The notes beneath the pieces are model-generated. The model ran no database searches. It was not told the origin of the DNA and was given only the letters and a program-made list of their open reading frames with translations. Shown piece after piece: positions 1 to 10,829 of a stretch of DNA of 60,000 nucleotides; position 1 is the stretch's first letter, and the number at the start of each line of letters is the position of its first letter. The translations under genes and the position numbers were made by a program. Source of the DNA: Tubiluchus corallicola. Its lineage: Eukaryota > Priapulida > Priapulimorpha > Priapulimorphida > Tubiluchidae. The stretch spans positions 72,660 through 132,659 of the forward strand of contig JAQGDQ010002366.1 of assembly GCA_030141605.1 (NCBI GenBank), in the 5' to 3' direction.

Positions 1-690
1 ATTTTTTTTTTCGTACAGCGATAAAAGATATGTGTCTACTACTTTTCTCCTGTGTGCGCTTTTCGCCTGTAATTGCATGTATACATTATCGTATGTAGGA
101 AACGTAGACGTACATTTGTGTTCTTAAAAATATACAGGGTGTGCCATATAGTGTGTTGTGTGTGTATAGGCCTAGTAATTTTAATGTTATCATTTGTCTT
201 CAATTATCATTTAGATCTATGGTCCACCACTTTGAGAAAGTTGTAAAAAATTTGTAAATGTGTAAAAGAGCCTGTTAACAAGTGTGGCAACAGAATATTT
301 AGTCGTCTTACACCAGACTTTAGAGTAGCCTTATGAGACACAATACTTTCCAACCTCTGCCTTTGTAGCCTTGTGAGACTTTGTATAGCTTGCGCAGTAG
401 AGATGCGCATGTGTGTACCTGTGAGAGATTCTGGATGTGTTGTAACTCGAGAGGATATATAAATTGTGATTATAGTCAGGTTCGGCCTGTGTGAGATGCT
501 AGTTATGGAATTTAAAGCTCTTTTTTCGGTTCTTTTAAGATTTTTCCTATCACTGATGCTAAACTTGTATTTTCTTTGTCTGGCCTTAACCATTGTCAAG
601 ATGTACCTTTTCTGAAGAATAGGCAGCAAGTGTTGTTGAAGGATTAAAGGGATGCATCGTTTACATGTGTCTTAAACATTCATTTGCCAG
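1..690. other. Left-edge noncoding DNA
   Basis: No gene is supported here. An open frame on the minus strand at 207-629 has no recognisable domain and is treated as chance. A 14-bp sequence at 131-144 recurs inverted at 3720-3733. An upstream exon of the transposase remnant at 691 could lie here but was not recognised. Confidence 0.5.
131..144 (+). repeat. Left arm of a 14-bp inverted repeat (candidate TIR)
   Basis: TATACAGGGTGTGC here is exactly the reverse complement of 3720-3733. The outer TATA could include a TA target duplication, as in Tc1/mariner-type elements. The match stops after 14 bp on both sides, so this is either a very short terminal repeat or chance. Confidence 0.4.
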
Positions 691-2145
691 GTTGATTACT
701 TCTGCCATCACAGGACCAGAAAGACCAAAGGGCAAGGGCCACATGCTGGAAAGAAGAATACTAATTGCCCAGCTGGGTTGCAGATTAAAGTCAAGAATAC
801 AAGTTTCTTTAACATCGATGGGCATATAAGGAAATGCCGGTAAGTAATTCAGGTTTCCTCTGCAGCTAGGCAAAGTACATGTATTTACTGAAGAAAATAA
901 ATCGAGGTGTGTCCTTTAAAATGGAATGCTCATCTTTTTTTAATGTTTGCCTATTTTGAAGTATTTGTTGAAGTGAATATGCCATTCTAATTTTCCCAAC
1001 AACTTTTAAGGAATGATGTTGTATGCATAGAAAGAATATTTCACTCCTCTTTTTGTAGTTCAACAGCTTTAGCACAGATGGTATTTGGAATTACATTGTA
1101 TTATGTTCTTTATGAATTTCAGTTCCGAAGACCCACATCTGCCCAATTATCCAATGACAGTCAAGATCAAGTTCTGGCATAACCATCCTATCATGGCATT
1201 TGCTGTACTCAAACACCAAGATGTTGCAGAACCAACCAAACAAAAGATCTTGCAATTGTTTGAGAATGGCTACACCGCATCGAAGGCACTTGAGTTGCAC
1301 AAGTTTGACCTTCAAATGGAGGATCCAGAAGAGTATGTGGTCAAAAGTGGAAACCGAGCCATATGTCCTGATGTATTGCTATAGGTAAGTGATGTTTTAC
1401 ATTGGGAACACTACTCTCCACTGGTATGCCACAACCTAGTCGCCGAGTGGGCAAGATATATTGACGGGACTCACTCGTCAGACCCTGGAAACAGGATTAC
1501 CTCATCTCAGGATTCCTGAGATAAGACTCTTAAAGTATCCTATTGATAAATACCCTGCTGAAAGTAATACGTAAAAACCTCATTAAAGCTGAACTGATTA
1601 TAATGAATATTTGGTACGTGGTCAAAAGACTCCTCTGAAGGTCCTAGAGCTGAATCAAGAAATGTGGTGTACCTCATGTGACTTCACTCCGCTACCAGTT
1701 CTTATTTTGACAACAAACATTTTTCAACTGAAAGTAGGAATTGGACACGATTGCAGCTTGCTCAGTAATGAATGTCGCCTTAGGCACTCATGTTTTCAAA
1801 GTTCTTTTGTCATGTTTCTGACACTTCTTCAGGCTCTGACCTTTTGTGTTTTCTGCTTTTTTAGGTTGTACTATGCTACTTTCAAGAAGGAATATGGTGA
1901 ACCAAATTGTCCACAGACTCTGCCTTGGCATCTGCCCTTCATTGCTTTGGGAAGTATGCTGGAGTTGCTGAAGCTGTTGGAAACAAGAAAAAAAGAGAAT
2001 GCTTGTTGGTGCAAAGTCCATTGGTGTCCAACCTACTGCAAGGGCACGCAGGAAAATGGTTGGTGGAGGCCGCAATAAGATTGGATCTGGGCGACCATGC
2101 CATACAAATGTCCAGTCATCTTCTGTCACCCCATTTTCCTCGCAG
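691..2145 (+). pseudogene. MULE-like transposase remnant with introns
   Basis: Three exon-like blocks can be joined. Exon A is 691-839 (acceptor TTGCCAG, donor CG|GTAAGT, phase 2). Exon B is 1123-1384 (acceptor TTTCAG, donor ATAG|GTAAGT). Exon C is 1865-2145 (acceptor TTTTTTAG, donor GCAG|GTAATG). A and B join in frame across the phase-2 intron. They encode a Cys/His-rich N-terminal region (FCHH, NTNCPA, then DPHLPNYP and HNHP) like the zinc-binding N-terminus of MULE-type transposases. Exon C begins LYYATFKKEYGEP and later carries GVQPTARARRK, a basic motif I associate with the C-terminal end of such proteins after a SWIM finger. Exon B ends in a stop through a one-base frameshift, and exon C needs at least two more frame changes. 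The DDE core expected in the middle is absent. This is an internally deleted, dead copy; domestication before decay is possible but unsupported. Confidence 0.55.
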
Positions 2146-2329
2146 GTAATGCCAAAATATAAAGCACCACACAGACTTTCTGCATGTGTAGAATGTAACC
2201 AAAACACTTGGCAAGACGCATTCTGCTAAGTAGTACAAGATTGATTGCAAGACACTCAGGTTTGACAAAATGCTGTATATTGGAATGAGGTGTTAAGTTA
2301 CACTGCAGTACTGGTATAGTTGACACTCC
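2146..2329. other. Short spacer
   Basis: There is no recognisable feature between the MULE-like block and the gypsy fragments. Confidence 0.4.
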
Positions 2330-2690
2330 TTGTGTACCGCCAGCATTCAGAACAATAACTGTGGTGATGAAGCTCAGATAGCTCAGAAATTCTGGTATGA
2401 TAGACAGTCACGTGCACGTTCTTTTGAGGTTGGACAGCAAGTATTAGTACAACACAAAGGATGTCACAAACATCTATAACCGGGTCTTGGTGCAGTCCTA
2501 TCCTAAGAAGATGGTGAGGGCAATGGTATGCCAGTCACTTATTTGAGTCGCAAACTAACGTCACCTGAAAGCAACTACTCATTTGTTGAACTCGAGTTGC
2601 TTGCCATTATCTGGTCTATTGAAAAATTGTCCAAGGCAAAGAAAATGTCCTTGCAGATGCGCTTTCCAGAGCGTAAATGGTTATGAAATG
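2330..2690 (+). pseudogene. Scrambled Ty3/gypsy fragments (integrase tail, then RNase H)
   Basis: Around 2385-2455 the translation reads KFWYDRQSRARSFEVGQQVL, the style of the gypsy integrase C-terminal region. Around 2510-2640 it reads PVTYLSRKLTSPESNYSF and ELELLAIIWSIEKL, the RNase H entry region. At about 2637-2675 ENVLADALSR marks the RNase H end. In an intact element RNase H precedes integrase, so the order here is reversed, and the centre of RNase H is missing. Stops and frame changes show it is dead. Confidence 0.65.
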
Positions 2691-3719
2691 AAAAAAGCAC
2701 AAAGTTTATAAAATCATGCAAAGTTTTTGCTAGGTAAGAATTCAAAGCCAGCAAATAAATATTATTTAATTGGTGGAAAAATCTGTTGAGAATTTATTCC
2801 AGCCCCAGGTGGGGTGTATAGTAACATTTTGGATATGATATGTCTGCTGTCATTTGCTTATTTACAATGATCAATTTATGTTGTATAGTTTTTGACATAC
2901 TTTGCCACTAGATGGCAGTTACTTTCTTATCCTGAGTTTTTAGTTAAGCTAAGTGAAGGCAGATCCATGTTTAATTTAGTTAATGGGGGTAGCTCAAGCC
3001 TTTATTTTCCTTTGTACCAACTAACTTCCTGTTAGTGATTGAATTACAGAATGGATGATCATCATGGATGAATATTCAATACGTTAAAACTAAGATATAT
3101 GTTTCCTCGTATAAACTTCACTTGTTTTGCACATCTGCGTGGAGATGTAGTTTTAGATATGCCAAACAGATACATCTTGACAGTGTACATGTATAGTGAG
3201 TGGAAGCCAGAACAGTGACCTAGAAAAGTTAGTTCAGGTAGAGAGCTGCTTACGTTTGGATGTTAAAAGCAGCCATGTTAATAAAAAGCAGTGAATAAAT
3301 GTTGGTAACAACATGAAAGTGATTGTGGAGCCGACAGTGGTTAGCTTGGTGTAGGTGTAGCTGGTGATGTTGGTAGACTAGACCCTCTGTCAAAGTCAAC
3401 TATCCTATATATGTCAATCTCAGGTGCAAAGCCATATTTTGGACAGACAGTCATATGCCATAGTGTTGATGTATGCAGAGTCAGACTTATTCTGTGCAGA
3501 ACCGAAGTTGCCGGTAAGATGTATCATTACTACATTTTCTAGTATCTGGAGGAACATTAACTGTTTGCCAAACGTCGATCATTAACTTCTTGAAGTGAAG
3601 CTTGGGACTTGCTAGTAAAAAGACACTGACCCTGCTGGTGAAATACAGTCTATGGCGCCTCCCACTAACCTGCATTCTTACTATCCCTTCATTACCTTGG
3701 GAATGGGGCTTTACTTTGT
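2691..3719. other. Noncoding DNA inside the inverted-repeat pair
   Basis: No supported gene. A 78-codon minus-strand frame at 3723-3487 starts next to the right inverted repeat, but I recognise no domain in it. Confidence 0.4.
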
Positions 3720-3733
3720 GCACACCCTGTATA
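3720..3733 (-). repeat. Right arm of the 14-bp inverted repeat
   Basis: This is the exact reverse complement of 131-144. Together the arms bracket 3.6 kb holding the MULE-like remnant and the gypsy fragments. Confidence 0.4.
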
Positions 3734-5140
3734 TTGCTTATAAATTGTAATTCTGATTAGAAAACCGTTTTGTCAGTGTTAAAGCTTTATTTTGCTATCA
3801 TACAACGAATTTCACTGTCATTTACATCCTTTAGATTTCATGATGTGAACGCAGCTTTAATTTCAATAAACCTACAAAAGTGTTGATTTCTGTATAGTAA
3901 TTATTTACTGTTTTGCATTAGTTTACATTTGGTGATTGGACATTGAGGTTATATCCAGTAATCACTAGACTGCCTATTAACAGTTAATCAGGTAACGATC
4001 TCTGTAGAGTTCAAACAATTTACATATTTTGTTTGAAGTCCTTAGACCAAAATTCCGTCATGTTACAAGTTATGATTGTTGAAAATAAATGAAGAATAGT
4101 TCAATGTGAACATGGTGAAAAAAGAATGTTTTTTCTTTTATTAGCTGTCCTCAAGAATATAAGGTGTCGAAATTTTCCAACAGAGGGGCCGAAAGGTTCT
4201 AAAATGAAGACTTAGATTGCCTTTTGGTTTATATGCTTGTGCCCACCAAAACCTGCTACCAATTTTGGAGCACCCTTTTTCAAAACCCTATGACTAAGGG
4301 TTAAGAACCTAAATTAAGATGGATTTGAAATTAGTTGGCCTAAGTGGGACTGAGGGAAAAACATGGCTGACAGAACTTGCAACTTGGCATGAGGGCAATG
4401 CCAAGGGCTCAAAGTCATCATTTAGGTCCACTCGACCCCCCTCCCCAAAAGGTCTTCGTGCACCCTTCGACTGTCGAGAGAAATTTGAGTGATTTCGGAA
4501 AGAACTTTGGAAAAATTCATGAAAATCGTATGAATACTTACTGTAGTCCCATAGGAGAGATTGTGACTTTTCAAATGCCATCTTGAGAGTCGCAATCTCT
4601 CCTGAGGGACTTCACAGCAGTACTGTATTTAAGGGTTAATACCATAGTCTAATCAAGCGAATCTGACCGTATTATTTCCCTGATGTATGCCCACAGACTG
4701 ACACTAACAGTATACTGTGGCCTCTTTGTCTTATTGGACCATGGAACATTGCGAAAGGCAATGAACTGCGGTTTGGTGCAGTATATCCTGAAAAAGAGCA
4801 CCCCAAAATTACCCAAGGACTAGTTTCTATTAGTTCCAAATAAACCTACATTTTCTAGCCTTCTTTTCCAACCGCGTGCAAGGGCTGACAGCATGGCCTA
4901 CCCTGTTCAATTAACAGGCAACAGTGCACTGAAGTGAGTGCCCGATGTTGTGTAAACATGTGCACGTGGTTGACGAACGCCTGACATTGTTTACATGTGT
5001 GTAGTCATGGCTGTTTGAGGAATCTGATTGGTTAATGCTAATGAGGGAAATAATCTGTTCGGAACTCAGTTGCAAAAAAACATTTGCGGCCCGCACATCG
5101 GGGAAGATGAGGAATTTACCGTGCTGTGTTTGATATTTAA
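3734..5140. other. Intergenic DNA
   Basis: AT-rich sequence with no coding region or RNA gene recognised. Short open frames around 4309-4586 overlap on both strands and look like chance. Confidence 0.5.
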
Positions 5141-5144
5141 TAAA

Positions 5145-7300
5145 TGTGTTGTTTATTAAATAAAGTCTTGATAGTTTGCCCTAATTGCTCTTTTTTGAAG
5201 TTTGAACGTACGGTTGTTATCATGGTTAAAAGTTTCGCCCTAGCTTAGTAACTAATACTTAATTCGCGACAAAATTAAAGCATGATATAATGTGAGTATA
5301 ACATGCTCAAGAAGAACGCACTTAAGTTTGTTTAACTCCAACGGAACGTGAAATTTTGACAGCTAAACTATTAATATGGTCGGTCCAAAAAGGTTTTCGT
5401 TAATGTTTAGACTTTAGATTTAAAAATGAGTAGTCGAAATTTGTTAAATATTACAGTTGTCGATTTTAACATTAAGATCGAACATTTTTCATAGCGTTGG
5501 CCATGGAAAAGCACAAACTTAATTTTACCGACATTAAGTAACAACTTATTTGCTCTAAGCTATTGACTTATAGAACAGAGTTCAAAATTTACGTTGTTTG
5601 AGATTTCGGATGCATCTGAACCAAGAGAAGAAATAGAAACTGTATCGTCAGAGTACATAATGGTGGTAAAACCAACAAAAGAAGTCCACATTGAAATCGA
5701 TCGATAATTGTCAAGTACAGCCTTAGCTTCTTTCTTGTAGAAGGGTGATACTCTCGGATAATTAATTTAGGGAATTTGGGAAGATGCTTTTGATAGAAGC
5801 TGAATTGGCTGTAAAAGTCCAAGACTAATTTGTTTAAGAATTTTAGCAGAAATTCATTCTACACCAAAATTATAATGTTTCAAGAACTTTTGTGCAGGTG
5901 ATTTGTCTAAAAGCAAAAGTTTTGGGAAATGGAATTGTTAAATAATCACAAAAAAACTGGTATTTGTAGGCGCAATTTCGCTTACGATTTTTATCCCAAT
6001 ACTAGTGAAAAATTTATTAAAAGTCAGCTATACAAGAGCGCTTAATTAAAAACTATCTAGAAAATAATACTTCGGTTTTGGTGTTGTTGATAATAGAACT
6101 GATGTTAGACCAGGTTTTTTTGATATCATTACAACAATATTGAAAACGGTCTGAATAATACTGACGCCTAGAATTAGTAATGGTATTTTTTAATACTTTC
6201 TCATAATTGCGTAACGTGAGCATTTCTAACATGATAAAGGTTTGAATCACGTGGAGAACATTTAAGTTTAACATAAAACCGGTTTTTGGTTTTCATTGAG
6301 CGAAGAATGCATAGGTAATCGATGGTTTCATGTTATGTTTATAAGTGTCGGCTTGTATTTATCTAGTGAGACTCAGTTAAAATAAAACTAAAAAATCCGT
6401 AATTATAGTTTATATTGCCATGACTAGAATAAACGTACAAAAAATAACAATTAAACAGACTTGTTTCAGCTTATCAATTTGAACACGTAATGTGTTGTAA
6501 AATTCGATAAACGTCGTGGGTTTTATTTTGGAATACACTCACGGAATGATACAAAATAACTTTTATGAACGAAAATTTGATTGATAAGTATCCCAGCTGA
6601 AATATTACAAAATGTTTCGTCAATTCGAATAAAGTTATCAATTGAGGTCAAGCAAGCGTAATAGGGTGGGAAAAACGGTATCTAAGAAGTGTTTTGTACT
6701 CAAGTTTTTTAGAAATTTTTAATAAGTTAATATTTATTTCGCCCCAAATAAAAATGGATAAATGTACACTTTCAAAAGTAGCAAGTACATTTGAAAATTC
6801 ATCGCTAAAATCAAAGCATGATTGAAAAAGATTTTTAGGAGGACGATAACCATTGCCTAATATGATTCATTTGTTTACAGTTAAACCAAAAATTTCAACG
6901 AATTGACGTTCCCATAATGATTTATCGCAATTAGCAATAGGAATTTCCTTATTGCTAAAATCGTCTTGAATATATATTGCTAGACCGCCGTGCATATAGT
7001 CTGTACACTCTTTAGTAATAAGATTAATAACCACCAAGATTAAAAAGGGAGCTGCTTTCGTTGCAATATAACAAAGTTTCCTGTAAGCATATAGCACTGA
7101 ATGGGATTCCGTTAGTCTGCAAAAGCTTAAGAAACGTAGAAAGTTTGAGAAATTTCGAAGTTAAAGATTGATGGTTTAAGTTAAGTATGCGAAATTCATC
7201 TTGTGAGATTTCACAAAACTTTTTGAAGTCAGCATCACTATAGTACAGGGAACCGATTAATTGAATATAACCGAATAGGGTGGTCGCCGCCTGCACTGTA
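5145..7300 (-). pseudogene. LINE (non-LTR retrotransposon), endonuclease plus deleted RT
   Basis: Read on the minus strand from 7296 down, the AP-endonuclease start has LNLNHQSLTSKF and SAICLQETLL, followed by YMHGGLAIYIQDDFS (about 7000-6955) and IFIWGEININ (about 6750). The linker SRRQYYSDRFQ and NDIKKTWSNIS follows at about 6200-6100. The RT fingers KEAKAVLDNYRSIS lie near 5720. The catalytic box appears as MYSDDTVSI near 5650, only about 10 residues later. Roughly 100 or more residues of RT between these two motifs are missing, yet the frame continues. The RT tail follows (ANKLLLNVGKIKF, WTDHINSL, KLQKRAIRAN) to about 5145. Stops and frameshifts are frequent. The family is jockey- or RTE-like by style but is not fixed. 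Confidence 0.8.
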
Positions 7301-8167
7301 ATGTAACTTTAAAATTACGATTAAATTATTCTGGTCGGATACCTAGAACCTCCAAACCTCCATCTAGTGATAAATAATGAAAAGAGAGTGAGCATTTATA
7401 CGATTTGGTTGCCATCTTTCACGTCATCTTGAAAATTAGGGTTTCTGGTGATCAAACAATGATGCGCTTCTAATTTTGTTATTAAAGCACGACCTCATGC
7501 TCTAAAATATGGTTGCTAAACCTTTAATAGCAAATTTTAGGGTCAAAACGTTTCAGCTATCTACTGTTACCCAACTGTTTTACTCTCATCATTTCATGTG
7601 ATATTATCATGTGTAATTTTCTATCTTTGCCTCCATTTTAATTTTCAATGCAAATATTTGCTTACATCGACGAACAGCCTATACATAAAGTGTGCTAATT
7701 GACGCTATAATGCAAAACAGTTCAAGCATATCAGATATTAAACACAATTTTTACCAACTAACTGCGTATATTAATTAACTGTTTAGCTTCGACTACAGAG
7801 AGTATAATTGCGATATTCTTTTGTGCTCATGGCTGATATATATTTCAAATTAACCTCCTTTAAACAATAATGTAATTCGATGTGGTCACATTTGCAAGCC
7901 GTGTAGCTATGCACCTGGACAATTACCAATAGTAAAATATTAATGACATTTTTAACAATTAACGCATGTTAATATCTGCTTGGCAGAAATATAAGACATG
8001 CCATTAAAGTTTCATGCTTTGCGTCACTCACGGTTACACAGTGTACACAAATGAAGAAGATGATAATCGATCGCACAGACAATTAGATAACACTCATCGC
8101 TAATCTATTATTTTTCACACGCAGCAGCATAAAAAAAGAACGAAGTTTAACAATCGTGGTAATATGA

Positions 8168-8171
<4 letters not shown>
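7301..8171. other. Noncoding DNA upstream of the LINE
   Basis: AT-rich with no recognisable coding region. It may include the 5' part of the 5.1-7.3 kb LINE. Confidence 0.4.

Positions 8172-8236
<65 letters not shown>
8172..8236. repeat. (TA)n microsatellite
   Basis: About 65 bases of uninterrupted TA dinucleotide. Confidence 0.98.
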
Positions 8237-8239
<3 letters not shown>

Positions 8240-8479
8240 TAATGCGTTGAATAAAAGAGGACAGATGTCATTTGTTTTCAAACATGTTAGAAAAACAAAA
8301 AAATGTGTTGATTGGTTGACATGTGATGGGTAGGTCCTGTTGAAACATGTGATACTAGTAATTTATAAACAAATTTAGTGTTATCAGTCGAAAGAACGTT
8401 AATGCTGAAGCCTACCTTCACTATTTTTTGTACCGCATGTAATGCTAAACTCTCTCTACTTTTAGATTATCTCTCACTG

Positions 8480-8900
8480 GCAATTTTTTATCAGAAGAGA
8501 TTAGTCATATATTTTTAGCTTGAATCATCGAAAAGCTATGCTTCCTAAACAGCCACACCTCAGATGCGTACAGAATGATGGGTAGCACAGTGACTTTGAA
8601 AAGATTAATTATAGTTGGTAAACTGAAGTTGGTGCTTCTGTCTTGTCAGATTGTGTATTTAACAACAGTCGCCATTTCTGGCACCATATATGTGGACTTT
8701 CACAACAACTCTGAGCAGTTTACGTATTTATATCTGTACTTTGACTCGATATGTGCAACGTGCCATCATCGGCATATTGAAAATTTCTCCACATGTTTAG
8801 GCATTTGGTTAACATTTCTGCTACAAAAAATATAAACAGCGTCGGGGACAAAACCTAATTTTGTGATAACCCATAACTTTGCTTCACTTTCTTTAAGCTT
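8480..8900 (-). pseudogene. LINE reverse-transcriptase fragment
   Basis: The minus strand at about 8875-8760 reads VLSPTLFIFFVAEML and then FQYADDGTL, the RT motif before and including the catalytic YxDD box. At about 8615-8550 it reads INLFKVTVLPIILYASEVW, the thumb/C-terminal motif of LINE RTs. Stops and frame changes between them show decay. Sequence up to about 9175 may be more of the same element, but the frame is unclear there. Confidence 0.72.
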
Positions 8901-9790
8901 CAAAAGATTACACATTTCTCTTTTTAAGTCATTCATTATTTGTGAATCTGCAACAAACTGAAGAGCGTTACCTTGTTTTCTGGGGTAAAAAGCCTGCGTA
9001 TCAGCTTTCTCCTCAGATTCTGCGTCGCTGTCGCTTTGTATGTCTTCGTCGCTATGTAACTTTCAGCTTGTTTGAGAAAATCAGATATATCATATATGAA
9101 GTGCCTGTCGCACAAGTATTGCCCATTTGGTCTAAATGATCCTGAAACCACGTTCTTTTTCAACATATTTGGCAATTTTTAGCCGCGCCAGTAGGTTTTT
9201 GTCCTGGCATAATTACCGTACAGCAGGCTTGTATATCCCGAGGCTATCAAAACGCAGTTAAGAGAATTTGTTTGAACACTGGCTAACGTAAGCCTACAGT
9301 TCTTTATAATTTAAGAACAGTTGTTGTAAAAGTTTTTACTACATTTCTCAAAAATTTAGTCCGACACCATTTTACAAAAATTCGCGAGCTAAAACGATCC
9401 GTATGAAGTGCACCGTTCCGTGACCACTGCAAGCGCTGTGACTGTGACCACTGATATATATCACACTGCACTACATTACATAACTTTACAACATTCTATT
9501 ACATTTGCAGAACGTATTGCAGAATCTTCGGTTTGTGACTTTGTCATATAGGGTTTTCTAGTTTAAAGCTACTCGTATTTTCTTAATAGTTAGATGCAAT
9601 TAAAATGTTTTTACAGAATTTGAATAATGTCGTATCTGTAGCAAATACCTGGCATTAACAAACTGCACGTTTGCATTGCAATGTACGAAACTTTGACACT
9701 CTGTTTTGTTGCCCCACAATTTTGGGCATATCAGTTATTTTGTTTTTTTCATATACATAAATTGATAAAATTTTTTGAATCTTGTGTGGT
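8901..9790. other. Noncoding DNA
   Basis: A 79-codon minus-strand frame at 9175-8936 runs toward the LINE RT but has no clear family motif. The rest is AT-rich and featureless. Confidence 0.4.
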
Positions 9791-9821
9791 TGTTGTTATT
9801 GTTATTATTATTACTATACTA

Positions 9822-9888
<67 letters not shown>

Positions 9889-9900
9889 TATTATTATTAC

Positions 9901-9940
<40 letters not shown>
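9791..9940. repeat. (TTA)n microsatellite
   Basis: About 150 bases of TTA with a few C interruptions. It gives poly-Leu, poly-Tyr or poly-Asn frames, which are not genes. It begins about 10 bases after the stop of Kv exon 2 (read on the minus strand). Confidence 0.98.
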
Positions 9941-9948
9941 AGACGACC

Positions 9949-10203
9949 TTAACAATTCCAAAAGTTTGTTAGAGCAATTAACAAAGAAGTCCATCCTACC
10001 AACGCACTTGTTGAAGAATAAGGTTGGTCAAGGAACGCCCACAGCTTTGGTTTATACTGTTTCCAGCAGCTTGCATTGGCCGATAAACCCGCCTCATTGT
10101 CAATACCAAAGATTTTGGTGACTTGAGTCAGACTTTTTGCGTCAACATCTAGTTCATCCTCACTAGCCAACTCTGGATCTCCAACAAAAGCACGAAGGGT
10201 TTC
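9949..10203 (-). CDS. KCNC (Shaw): Shaw/Kv3-type K+ channel, second coding exon (T1-S1 linker)
   Basis: On the minus strand an acceptor (TTTTGTTACAG) precedes GAA ACC CTT, in phase 0 with the donor of the first exon at 23980. The junction RDAQ|ETL resembles the T1-linker sequence of Shaw channels. An acidic linker (DPELASEDELDVDAKS) follows. Then KPKLWAFLDQPYSS (to about 10015) matches the conserved W-AL-F-DPYSS element just before S1 in Kv3 channels. After it, ALVGWTSLLIALTNFW is hydrophobic and sits where S1 should be, but the frame stops at 9949 next to a TTA microsatellite. S1-S6 and the pore were not found downstream in the window. Either the exon ends at a weak donor (TTG|GTAGGA, exon end 10000), or the copy is truncated. 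Identity is firm, but the 3' boundary is not. Confidence 0.8.
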   Translation of the reverse strand, partial: ETLRAFVGDPELASEDELDVDAKSLTQVTKIFGIDNEAGLSANASCWKQYKPKLWAFLDQPYSSTSALVGWTSLLIALTNFWNC

Positions 10204-10829
10204 CTGTAACAAAATCAGTTTAGTAAGTTTAGCGTGTGATAGCTCTTTACTTTTTCTTGAATTTGATGTTGCAGTACTGAAAAAATAAAATGGGCAGTAA
10301 CGTTGCTGTATAACTTGGAATCTTGCTTACTCCCAAAAAATGAAAGCAAAATAGATGCACTGAATTGAATTAAATATATTGACTAACAGGCATAAAGCAT
10401 AATAGCCGGTGGTGGTTTTTGGTGTCAGAGGGTGCGGACGTGTCTGAAGTCTCTCTGAGTTTTGCAGTTTTTACGCGAACGTTTATGATCACGAAGTCTC
10501 AAATCACTCAAAGTATCTATTCCCACTGACGAAGTCGCCTCACTCGAATCTGGCATCCTCTCTGATGACTTGGATGGAGCTCCTAAAGCAGCTGGTAAAC
10601 TATGAACTGAACGTCATGGTTCAAAACCTCTGAAAAGCCCCTTCTTCACTGGGGGGCTTTTCTCAACCTCGGCATTACTATTATTATAGTAATAATACAT
10701 CGGCAACCCTTATTACATCATCGGTTGTAAAAAAAAACTTGCTGTAAGTATACAGTCCACGATGTGTGTATATCGCTACGTGTTTTTGTGATTCCTCGTT
10801 AAGCAAAATTTCCAAGTACACATTTGATA
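10204..10829. other. Kv intron DNA
   Basis: No coding region. It contains a GAAAAGCCCC/GGGGCTTTTC hairpin at about 10633-10657 and an ATTATAGTAATAAT-type AT palindrome just after it. Confidence 0.4.

Noticed and set aside
207-629. 140-codon open frame on the minus strand
   Set aside because: No recognisable domain, low complexity of Ile/Thr/Arg/Ser, and no splice or start context; likely chance.
4309-4586. Overlapping 90- and 69-codon frames on both strands
   Set aside because: No conserved motif on either strand, and overlapping frames of this size are expected by chance.
8936-9175. Possible extra Kv exon or N-terminal LINE RT part
   Set aside because: Neither family's motifs could be identified; only its position next to a LINE RT is suggestive.
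9681-9994. Poly-Leu, poly-Tyr and poly-Asn frames
   Set aside because: They are translations of a (TTA)n microsatellite.
10628-10660. GAAAAGCCCC...GGGGGCTTTTC hairpin followed by T/C
   Set aside because: It resembles a bacterial terminator, but the locus is a eukaryotic intron; no terminator role is claimed.
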